Positions 49,596 through 56,466 of a stretch of 64,000 nt of DNA are shown here, piece by piece (the first letter of the stretch is position 1; each line of letters opens with the position of its first letter). A program made the position numbers and the translations under genes. The stretch spans positions 1 through 64,000 of the forward strand of contig UQTB01000005.1 of the NCBI GenBank assembly GCA_900543915.1. Reading direction: 5' to 3'. The notes below the pieces were generated by a model that was not told the DNA's origin, did no database searches, and saw only the letters and a program-made list of their open reading frames with translations. The DNA comes from an uncultured Eubacteriales bacterium (lineage in GTDB: Bacteria > Bacillota > Clostridia > Christensenellales > Borkfalkiaceae).

Positions 49596-50120
49596 TTACT
49601 CCTGAAACGCCACCTTGATTTCGGTCACCGTATCGGCGGGCAGCTGAAGAAACAGGAGATTGCAGGCTATATCGTCCGTTCCCAGGAAAGGGCGTTCGAC
49701 GCGCAGGGTCACCGCGGCTGTTCCCTTTTCGATGGAGTGCGCGACATAAACGACGCGGTTGGAGCCGGACGGCTGCCATACGGAAATCACGCCGACGGCA
49801 CAGCGCTCGAAATACGTTTCGTCTATCTGAGAGAGTCGCTCGATGATGCGGCAGCCGTCCGAATAAAAGTATTCGCAGCTCTCCCGCAGCGCATCCAGAT
49901 CGCTCTTTTGTTCGATGATAAAATAACTGTCGATAAAATCCTCTTCCGGCATCGACGAATCGCCCGGCGCGACAACCGGCTCAACGGTCCGTCCGATCGC
50001 CGCGCAGAGCTCATCGCCGATAAACGTCCCCTGGCCGATGACCAGAACGGACGCTTCGGGAGAACGCGCACACCCGCCTAAGAGCAGAAAGAGGCATACC
50101 ATCCATACAATTTTTTTCAT
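49596..50120 (-). CDS. Hypothetical lipoprotein
   Basis: 174 residues from an ATG at 50120 preceded by AAGGAGG. The signal peptide MKKIVWMVCLFLLLGGC ends in a clear lipobox (LGGC), so Cys17 is lipidated. The mature domain (about 25-174) has mixed strands and helices (SVLVIGQGTFIGDELC, DSYFIIEQKSDLDALRESCE, VVYVAHSIEKGTAAVTL); I do not recognise the family. It follows three zinc-ribbon genes with a gap of 11 bases and probably belongs to their operon. Confidence 0.75.
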   Translation of the reverse strand: MKKIVWMVCLFLLLGGCARSPEASVLVIGQGTFIGDELCAAIGRTVEPVVAPGDSSMPEEDFIDSYFIIEQKSDLDALRESCEYFYSDGCRIIERLSQIDETYFERCAVGVISVWQPSGSNRVVYVAHSIEKGTAAVTLRVERPFLGTDDIACNLLFLQLPADTVTEIKVAFQE

Positions 50121-50131
50121 TTCGCTCCTCC

Positions 50132-50498
50132 TTATATAACGGCAAACAGGGGAAGGAAGAGCACTGCCACGGCCGAAACGCTCAGAAAAAGGAACAGATA
50201 GACCGCCAGCAGGATCGCCGAAACGACAAGGCCGACGACGGCAAAGGCGTTCCGCCCTGCACTGCATTGTGCCGCACAGCGAAAGCGCAAATGCCGGCAA
50301 GACAATGACCGCACAAAACGCCGAATGAAACAGCGCCAGGACGAGCACGGCCGCGAGCGAAAGCACAAAGCCGGCCAGCCCCATACCGTTGATTTTGCCG
50401 GGCGCGGCGACGTGTACGCCGCGCCCGACTGCAACGCCGCACTGCGGGCAGATCACCGCCGAATCGTGCAGCTTTTTTCCGCAATTCTGACAATACAT
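50132..50498 (-). pseudogene. Small zinc-ribbon membrane protein gene, frameshifted
   Basis: An ATG at 50498 behind GGGAGG opens MYCQNCGKKLHDSAVICPQC, a zinc ribbon with two CxxC pairs, then a hydrophobic segment (GLAGFVLSLAAVLVLALFH). Around 50250-50262 the frame that continues the family pattern changes: RNAFAVVGLVVSAILLAVYL matches the second membrane segment of its paralogues and ends at TAA 50132. The total of 367 bases is one more than a multiple of three, so one base appears inserted. Either a real decay event or a sequence error. Confidence 0.7.
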
Positions 50499-50510
50499 CC
50501 GAAATCCTCC

Positions 50511-50879
50511 CTAAGACAGAAAGCCCTGCATTCTGAGCCGTAATAAATAAATTCCGTACGCGGCAAGGATGAAAAAGAGCACAATGCCGAGAACGGAAAA
50601 ACAAACGCCCGCCACGGCAAACCGCTTTCCCGTATACTGCTCCGGATGCTCAACGCACCGCCTCAGCGCGAGGAGCGACAGAGCGAGCGAGAGATAAGAG
50701 ATGTAAGAGCCGGACACAACCTGCAGCAGCGACAGAATAAAACCCCACAGCGCGAAGCCGTTTTTCTTGGCTTTCCCGGGTATTTCTTTCTGCGTAACGG
50801 CCGCGGCGCCGCACGGGGGAACGCCTCCTTCGCGCGCATTTTCCGCGCCGTCTGTAAAACATCGCGTTTTCTTCCTCAT
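50511..50879 (-). CDS. Small membrane protein related to the zinc-ribbon family, ribbon degenerate
   Basis: 122 residues from an ATG at 50879 behind GGAGG. The C-terminal part (about 35-122) is clearly homologous to the next gene upstream: GFALWGFILSLLQVVSG, LALRRCVEHPEQYTGKRFAVAGV, two to three membrane helices. The N-terminal 30 residues retain only isolated cysteines (CGAAAV) where paralogues have CxxC pairs. An alternative frame reads MFYRRRGK at the matching place, suggesting the ribbon was lost by frameshift with a new start taking over. Gap of 14 bases to its upstream neighbour. Confidence 0.65.
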   Translation of the reverse strand: MRKKTRCFTDGAENAREGGVPPCGAAAVTQKEIPGKAKKNGFALWGFILSLLQVVSGSYISYLSLALSLLALRRCVEHPEQYTGKRFAVAGVCFSVLGIVLFFILAAYGIYLLRLRMQGFLS

Positions 50880-50893
50880 ACCGCGCCTCCGCT

Positions 50894-51244
50894 TCATACC
50901 GTCAATCGATAAAACAAATACACGACCGCTATGCAGTAACCGACAGCGAATAACGCGGAAAGAATAAATCCCGCGACGGCCAGTTTTTTCCCCGTGTACC
51001 GTTCCGGGCTTTCCAGGCATTGTTTCAGGCCGCTCAAAGAGAAAATAAACGACAGAGCCGTACACCATACGCTGATCCACGGTATGATTTGCAGCAGCGA
51101 CAATACAAAGCCCCACAGCGCCAGCGCATTCGTCTTGCCCGCCGCAGGCGGTTGCTCCTTCCCGCAGGAACCGACTGCAATCCCGCAGTTCGGGCAAATG
51201 ACGGCCTTTTCGTTCAGTTCCTTTCCGCAATGCACGCAATACAT
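50894..51244 (-). CDS. Small zinc-ribbon membrane protein
   Basis: 116 residues. N-terminal zinc ribbon with Cys 3/6 and 18/21-type pairs (MYCVHCGKELNEKAVICPNC), a Gly/Pro-rich linker, then three hydrophobic segments (NALALWGFVLSLLQIIPWISV, LSFIFSLSGL, KLAVAGFILSALFAVGYCIAV). The conserved LKQCLESPERYTGKKLAVAG links it to the next two genes. GGAGGG precedes the ATG. First gene of a four-gene unit ending with the lipoprotein. Function unknown. Confidence 0.8.
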   Translation of the reverse strand: MYCVHCGKELNEKAVICPNCGIAVGSCGKEQPPAAGKTNALALWGFVLSLLQIIPWISVWCTALSFIFSLSGLKQCLESPERYTGKKLAVAGFILSALFAVGYCIAVVYLFYRLTV

Positions 51245-51523
51245 CTTTTCTCCCTCCTACACGTTAAAAACGAATCGCAGGCGCCGTTTGTCCCGCATTG
51301 CAGTGCATTTTTTCCCGGTTTCAAACAGCCGCCCGCAATGAACCGTATCGGAAAGCCGTTTTGCTTGCCCGGTCCGCCGTCCGCAAAAAGACGGATGCGC
51401 CGCCCGATTTTTGAAATAGAAAGTTACACCGTCTTTTTCCAACAGAAAAAAACAGGCGCGCCGTTCGTTTCACAGCGCGCTCGTTTTCCTCGCATTTCCG
51501 ATCAAAACAAATCTCCGGCGGAC

Positions 51524-51826
51524 TCAGACGCCCGATCCCGCCAATGCGAACATGGCGATGAACACGATCACATACAAGACAACCTCTGCGATCACGCCGA
51601 TCAGCGCACCCTTTCCGCAGGATTTCGCCTTCAGCGGGTAAGTCCCTTTCCAGACCAGATAGAGAATCAGCCCGACCAGGGGAATCAAAAATCCCAGGAC
51701 GGCGAATCCGGCGTTCGGCCTGTCCGCCGAAGCGGCGGGAGCGGTCTGTTCGTTCAGGGCAACGCCGCAGTTCGGGCAGACGGCCGCGCGCTCGTTCACT
51801 TCTTTGCCACAGTTTTTACAATGCAT
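51524..51826 (-). CDS. Small zinc-ribbon membrane protein, IPLVGLILYLVWK type
   Basis: 100 residues. Zinc ribbon MHCKNCGKEVNERAAVCPNC (Cys 3/6, 17/20), a short Ala-rich linker, then two membrane helices joined by WKGTYPLKAKSCGKGALIGV. This loop is almost identical in three genes at 61.9-63.0 kb, so they are recent paralogues. GGAGGTG precedes the ATG. Its promoter/leader (51881-51958) has the double palindrome shared with the methyltransferase gene. Confidence 0.82.
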   Translation of the reverse strand: MHCKNCGKEVNERAAVCPNCGVALNEQTAPAASADRPNAGFAVLGFLIPLVGLILYLVWKGTYPLKAKSCGKGALIGVIAEVVLYVIVFIAMFALAGSGV

Positions 51827-51880
51827 ATCACACCTCCTAAAATATCAGGGATAATCCTCTGAAAATCCCTTAAGGCGCTG

Positions 51881-51958
51881 TTTTTCTTTGCCCATGGGCA
51901 AAGAAAAAGGCATGCCTTTTTTCCTCTGTATTATATCACATTTCATTGCCGGAATCAA
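51881..51958 (-). promoter_or_regulatory. Promoter plus double-palindrome leader, copy 1
   Basis: Minus-strand TTGATT (51953-51958) and TATAAT (51930-51935), 17 bases apart. Transcription would begin just before the palindrome at 51904-51921 (centre GGCATGCC), which overlaps a 28-base perfect palindrome at 51881-51908 (centre GCCCATGGGC). Only one of the two can fold at a time. It precedes the zinc-ribbon gene at 51524-51826. Confidence 0.75.
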
Positions 51959-52117
51959 GCTGTTTTTCTCGCTTTACATAAAAAATACTGTAATCGTATG
52001 CTTACCGGGTTAAAACAGAGGCCGGAAACGGGTATTCCGGCTTTTCACGCGTTATTTTATTTGGCGGCCTTTCGCGAAGGAGAAACAACGGCAAAGCGAC
52101 AAAACCATTGGGGGCCG

Positions 52118-53395
52118 TCAGGCTTCTTCGATTATACTTAAGATCCAACGGATCCATCCCGTAATGGTCGAAGCCCGCCGTGCGTAGGTGCTTTCCGCTT
52201 CTACTTGAAATAAATTCGATCGCTTCATAATTTCCACTATTTTTGCGGAATCGGGCATATCTCCGCAACGCAGACAGATCTTCAGGGTTTCATGAAAGAC
52301 CTTGTGTTTCAATATTTGCGTTGCGATTGCAAGCTGTCGCTCTTTATAGTTTAATCCCATAAGAAGATACCCCTTTGGGGAAAGGCGGAAAATAACATTG
52401 TGTTTGTCATCTTGCCCTTTTTCTATCAGCTCCAAATATCTCCCCGCATCTGCATAATAATTTGTTTGGCGTTCATCAAAAGCATATTCCGCCGTGATCT
52501 CCTGTTTCGTCATTGGTTTTTCATATAGCAATTCCACGAGATTGATCATCCGCGCCATGCTGTTTGCCTGCGGAAATGAAATATCAGGTTCCTCAACGAG
52601 AGGAACCTCGTTTAAGATATTTTCAATCTCCCGTAAAGAAATGTCCGCAGAAATTGCATAGTTTTTCTGTTTTACGAGAGTCAGGGAATTATAATTTAGC
52701 ACATCTTCAAACCGATATTCGTATAGATGAAATATCCCGTTAGAATAGATGAGAAAAACCGGCTTTACGTGTTTTGTTACGCGGCTGCTCCAAGTCCGAT
52801 ACGGATAATAAAGCTGCCTGACGAGAAAATCCTCCGATAAATCCCGCTTGGCTTCAAACAGGGAAAGATACTTTACTCCCTCATAGGCTGCATCGATCTC
52901 GATACGCGCATTGTTAACTTTAAATTGAAATGGCACGCCCCCCGAAATATTCTCTATCTGAAAATCAAAGATGCCCGACCCCATTTTCCCCGATACGGTT
53001 GCCAACAACCCGTCATCTTCCAAAAAATCCGCGATTATTCCGGCTGCAATCGCGCAATTCAGTGCAATTGATTCACTGACAATGTTATCCTGCATGCTTT
53101 GGATATGGCCCGGCAAAGATACCCTTTTCATCCCGGCTGCAACATCATCAAATTGATGATAGGCTTTAAAATGGGAAATTACATAGCTGTTCCCGCTGAT
53201 CGGAAGAATTGACAAGTGATGATCGGCAAATAAGGCAGGCAAATTAACGGCATGATCAAATTTCGTCATCAACCGTGGTTCTCTGAACTCTTTAATCTGA
53301 CTCGCCGTTATGATAAATTTGCCTTTATGCTCTATTTCATCGAGAATGCGATACTTTTCAAACAAGGTTTCCCACGCGCTGTCATTCAGTCCCAT
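52118..53395 (-). CDS. Putative type II restriction endonuclease, PD-(D/E)XK type
   Basis: 425 residues, soluble. A PD-(D/E)XK-like core is visible at about 165-200: ARIEIDAAYEGVKYLSLFEAKRD (Asp .. Glu-x-Lys), followed by LVRQLYYPYRTWSSRV. Residues 290-350 look like a winged helix (KQEITAEYAFDERQTNYYADAGRYLELI). The first 14 bases overlap the end of the adenine methyltransferase gene, a strong sign of a cognate restriction enzyme. The recognition sequence is unknown. Composition is more AT-rich than neighbouring housekeeping genes, as is common for transferred restriction systems. Confidence 0.75.
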   Translation of the reverse strand: MGLNDSAWETLFEKYRILDEIEHKGKFIITASQIKEFREPRLMTKFDHAVNLPALFADHHLSILPISGNSYVISHFKAYHQFDDVAAGMKRVSLPGHIQSMQDNIVSESIALNCAIAAGIIADFLEDDGLLATVSGKMGSGIFDFQIENISGGVPFQFKVNNARIEIDAAYEGVKYLSLFEAKRDLSEDFLVRQLYYPYRTWSSRVTKHVKPVFLIYSNGIFHLYEYRFEDVLNYNSLTLVKQKNYAISADISLREIENILNEVPLVEEPDISFPQANSMARMINLVELLYEKPMTKQEITAEYAFDERQTNYYADAGRYLELIEKGQDDKHNVIFRLSPKGYLLMGLNYKERQLAIATQILKHKVFHETLKICLRCGDMPDSAKIVEIMKRSNLFQVEAESTYARRASTITGWIRWILSIIEEA

Positions 53396-54224
53396 AATTT
53401 TTGATCAGCACCTCCTCAACTTCGCCCCGTTTGGTTGCATCGGCGTTAATAATTCTTTTTGCTTTTACGGCTCTAATCTCATAATCTTGATATAACGCCT
53501 TAATAAAGTCGGTTGCTGCGTTGGATTGCAGAAATTTTATTCCGCGCCCTGTCAGCTCATCGCAGCATTGTTTTAACCGAACCTGTTCCTTTCTGTCAAA
53601 GCCGTTTTTATTGTATCCCGTAAAACTTGCGGTGTCGGAAACCGGATCGTACGGGGGATCGAGATAAACAAATCCCCCCTTTTTCACGCGTGCAAGCGTG
53701 TCTGCAAAGTCCTCGCTGAAAAATAAAATCTTTCCCGAATTGAAATATTGACTGACCGCCCTTAGAACAGGCTCGTTTACAATGTTGGGATTTTTATAGC
53801 GTCCGAACGGCACATTGAACGCCCCGGAAGAATTAACTCTGAACAACCCGTTGAAACAAGTTTTGTTCAAATATATCGTCCGCGAAGCCCTGTCTATTTT
53901 TGACATAGCCCGATAGACATTCTTATCCCGATCCATATCCCGTACAGAATAAAAATATTCTGCGGTATTTTGGTGTTTTCTGAGCGCGTCGATCAGTTGT
54001 TCCACATCATCTCTGATTACTTCATATACCGTAATCAAATCAGAATTCAAATCGTTGACAATGGCTTTAGACGGCTGAATGGAAAATAAAACCGCGCCGC
54101 CGCCCAGAAACGGCTCACAATACGTAGAAATCCGTTTGGGGAGCAACGGTGTGATTTCCTCCAATAACTGTCGTTTGCCGCCGACCCACTTTAATACGGG
54201 TGTAACAAGTTTGTTTTCAGACAT
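53382..54224 (-). CDS. DNA adenine N6-methyltransferase, Dam/D12 class (alpha)
   Basis: 280 residues. The alpha-class order is present: motif X KWVGGKRQLLEEI at the start, motif I YCEPFLGGGAVLFS (about 36-49), then the target-recognition region, and motif IV VYLDPPYDPVSDTASFTGY (about 186-204) with the catalytic DPPY. This class includes Dam, M.DpnIIA and M.EcoRV; specificity cannot be read off. It protects host DNA from the overlapping restriction gene. The ribosome-binding site is weak, and the leader has the double palindrome. Confidence 0.92.
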   Translation of the reverse strand: MSENKLVTPVLKWVGGKRQLLEEITPLLPKRISTYCEPFLGGGAVLFSIQPSKAIVNDLNSDLITVYEVIRDDVEQLIDALRKHQNTAEYFYSVRDMDRDKNVYRAMSKIDRASRTIYLNKTCFNGLFRVNSSGAFNVPFGRYKNPNIVNEPVLRAVSQYFNSGKILFFSEDFADTLARVKKGGFVYLDPPYDPVSDTASFTGYNKNGFDRKEQVRLKQCCDELTGRGIKFLQSNAATDFIKALYQDYEIRAVKAKRIINADATKRGEVEEVLIKNYGTE

Positions 54225-54263
54225 ATCAGCGATTCCCTTTACAGAACAATCCGTTAAGGCACT

Positions 54264-54340
54264 GTTTTCCTTTGCCCATGGGCAAAGGAAAACGGCATGC
54301 CGTTTTCCTGTATTATATCATATTTGATTCCCGTAAGCAA
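54264..54340 (-). promoter_or_regulatory. Promoter plus double-palindrome leader, copy 2
   Basis: Minus-strand TTGCTT (54335-54340) and TATAAT (54312-54317), 17 bases apart. A perfect 22-base palindrome (54287-54308, centre CGGCATGCCG) begins about at the expected start of transcription and overlaps a perfect 30-base palindrome (54264-54293, centre GCCCATGGGC). It precedes the methyltransferase gene and is homologous to copy 1. Confidence 0.78.
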
Positions 54341-54370
54341 GCTGTTTTGGAAAGAATCTCTTGCCCTGCT

Positions 54371-54405
54371 TTATCCACATCCGCGCTGTGGATAACTTGT
54401 GGAAT
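54371..54405. promoter_or_regulatory. Inverted pair of DnaA boxes
   Basis: TTATCCACA (54371-54379) and TGTGGATAA (54387-54395) are exact consensus DnaA boxes in inverted orientation, seven bases apart. A third, weaker TTGTGGAAT follows at 54397-54405. Confidence 0.7.
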
Positions 54406-54764
54406 TCCGTATAGATCCGTTCAGGTTTCTCCGATATCACTGCGGGGAAAGGCGTGCGCGAGCGGGCTTTTTCGTGCGGCGCTGCTCTGTTTTTTCTCTT
54501 CTTTTCCAAACGTTCAGCGCCCTTTGATTTCCGTTTTGATTGCCGAAAAAATTTTTTTCGGGCGTTTTTTTGACCGGGAACGGGACAAACGCCCTCTCTT
54601 GATCGTTTTTTTGGTGTAAGAAGGGGAGAGTTGTTCCGCCGTATAAACGCCATCAAAGCACTTTTGGCTTATACATTGCGACCGCAGGACGAACAGGAAT
54701 CAGCGCGTTCTTTCCCTTACGCAATTCGTCAGGAAAACAGGGACGGAAAGGAGGTTTCAGCAGG
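54406..54764. other. Intergenic stretch without a recognised gene
   Basis: About 360 bases with several A/T-run hairpins (CCGAAAAAA/TTTTTTTCGG near 54543-54563; GGGCGTTT/AAACGCCC near 54560-54595). The open frame from 54631 lacks a ribosome-binding site; AAGGAGG at 54747 belongs to the lipoprotein gene. Confidence 0.4.
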
Positions 54765-55157
54765 ATGCAGAACAGATTTCGGAGATTCTTTGCAGTGTCG
54801 CTCATTTCATGTTGTATGGTCTTTGCGGCTTGTGCGCATCATTTTTCGTTCAATCCCGAAAACACCGTTGCGCTGGAGTATTCAGGCATAGATGAAAGCG
54901 AGTCTTTTTTTACCGAACTCGACGGGGAAAACGCCGAACTGGTCATAAATGCCCTCAATAAAATCTCTTACAAAGAGGTAAAAGAGACGATCTACTTTGG
55001 TCCCTCGCCCGACTGCCTGACAATTTTCATCGGGAACGATACGCTTTGCCTATATAACGTCGGTACCGTCATCCATAACGGGGGATATATTACCTATAAC
55101 GGGGCGTTATGCAGGACAACCGATCATTTTAAATTCCTGCTTCCCTATATGGACTGA
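54765..55157 (+). CDS. Small hypothetical lipoprotein
   Basis: 130 residues. Signal peptide with basic start (NRFRRFF), hydrophobic core and lipobox VFAAC, so Cys23 should be lipidated. The mature part is about 107 residues (ESFFTELDGENAELVINALNKI, CLTIFIGNDTLCLYNVG, GGYITYNGALCR), reminiscent in feel of small extracytoplasmic DUF proteins, but no family is identified. AAGGAGG lies about 12 bases before the ATG. It is isolated between the DnaA-box spacer and the jag operon terminator. Confidence 0.7.
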   Translation: MQNRFRRFFAVSLISCCMVFAACAHHFSFNPENTVALEYSGIDESESFFTELDGENAELVINALNKISYKEVKETIYFGPSPDCLTIFIGNDTLCLYNVGTVIHNGGYITYNGALCRTTDHFKFLLPYMD

Positions 55158-55528
55158 ACGGAGAGAAATTTATTTTTTAAGCGCAGCGGGTTTGAAACAA
55201 TCATGGCAATAGCGGTTTTTGAAGGAGACGGAACGTCAGATCACGGTCGTTTCTCTCAGGCGCGGTCAGATGGAAGATGCGCTTTAACGGATCAAACCGT
55301 TTAACCGGTGGTTTACGCATACCCTGAAAAGGGAAACCAGCCGACCCGTCAACGGGTGTCGCTTTTACGATAGCGTCCTGTTGCACCGCGCTTCTGTAGA
55401 ACGGGTTTTCTTTCTTCTATCATCGAACTTAACATCAACAATAAGGTAACTTTTTATTGTTTGAACTTTGCTCAAGCAATTTATCACCCCCCGGTAAAAC
55501 CATGGGAGTTATCAAGCGCATGCGCCGG
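55158..55528. other. Intergenic stretch without a recognised gene
   Basis: About 370 bases after the lipoprotein. No open frame with a ribosome-binding site, no clear promoter and no RNA signature were seen on either strand. Confidence 0.4.
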
Positions 55529-55560
55529 TAAAAAAAGCGGAGATTTTTCATCTCCGCTCT
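55529..55560 (-). terminator. Intrinsic terminator of the rpmH-rnpA-yidD-yidC-jag operon
   Basis: AGCGGAGAT / ATCTCCGCT with a five-base loop is followed by TTTTTT on the minus strand, about 45 bases past the jag stop. Confidence 0.85.
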
Positions 55561-55607
55561 TTTTTCCCGGGAAATATCCCTTCGCAGGGGCTCTCTGTCC
55601 CCGTTCT

Positions 55608-56465
55608 TTATTCGTTGTCGTTTTTGAGGCTGTTTCCGAGATACGTGCCGAAGCCGGACGGCTTCTTTCTCTTCTCCGCTTCCGCCTCGGAAGTAAAGCC
55701 CGATCTGCTGCCGCGGTCACGGCTGTAATGATTCCTGCCGCCGCGGTCGTTTCTGCGTTCGCCGCCGCGGTTGAAGCCCTCTCTGCCGCCCCGTTTTTCG
55801 CGGTGATATCCGCCCTCTCTGGGCGCATAATCGCGGTTAAAGTTTCTCGGGCGCTGTTCCTTTTTCACGTTCGGGACGATCACCACGTAGCGATTGGGCT
55901 CCTTTCCCTCAGAGGTCGTCGTCACTTCCTCGCTCGCCGCCAAAGCGGAATGGATCACGCGGCGCTCATAGGGCCCCATGGGTTCGAGGGAGATGTCCCT
56001 TCCCTGGCGGACGGCCTTCGCCGCCAGCTTTTCCGCCAGATTGACGAGCGTGTCCTCGCGCTTGCCGCGGTAATTTTCACAGTCCACGACCACGCGCACA
56101 TACGTCTTGTTTCCCATATTGGCCACCGCTCCCGCGAGGCTCTGCAGCGCGTCCAGCACTTCGCCGCGATAGCCGATCACCGAAGCGGAGGATTCCGCCA
56201 CGACGTTGATCTCGATCTTTTCTTCCTCCGAAACGAGGGAGACCTTCGCGACGATCTCCATGCGGTCCAAAAGTTCTTCCAAAAATTTGACCGCGCGTTC
56301 TCCGTTGGTGCGTTTTTTGGAAACTTCCACCCTGGCCTTCGTCTTTTTCAGAAAGCCCTTGCCGCCCTCGTCCAGCACGGTGATCTCGGCGGTCTCCTCG
56401 GTGAGGCCTGTCTCGCTGAGTCCCAAAGCGATCGCCTCTTCCACTGTTTTGCCTGTAAATTCCAT
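55608..56465 (-). CDS. khpB: Jag/KhpB RNA-binding protein with RG-rich tail
   Basis: 285 residues. Jag-N domain at 1-50 (EFTGKTVEEAIALGLSETGL, GGKGFLKK-like), a KH domain around 80-150 (VIGYRGEVLDALQSLAGAVAN) and R3H at about 155-205 (EPMGPYERRVIHSALA). The last 75 residues are Arg/Gly/Asn-rich and probably disordered, an extension that many Jag proteins lack. It binds RNA together with KhpA and influences cell elongation and division. It is the last gene of the operon, two bases after yidC. Confidence 0.93.
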   Translation of the reverse strand: MEFTGKTVEEAIALGLSETGLTEETAEITVLDEGGKGFLKKTKARVEVSKKRTNGERAVKFLEELLDRMEIVAKVSLVSEEEKIEINVVAESSASVIGYRGEVLDALQSLAGAVANMGNKTYVRVVVDCENYRGKREDTLVNLAEKLAAKAVRQGRDISLEPMGPYERRVIHSALAASEEVTTTSEGKEPNRYVVIVPNVKKEQRPRNFNRDYAPREGGYHREKRGGREGFNRGGERRNDRGGRNHYSRDRGSRSGFTSEAEAEKRKKPSGFGTYLGNSLKNDNE

Positions 56466-56466
56466 C

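Noticed and set aside
51881..51921. Insertion sequence ends flanking the restriction-modification genes
   Set aside because: The flanking copies are promoter/leader sequences in direct orientation with no transposase or terminal inverted repeats.
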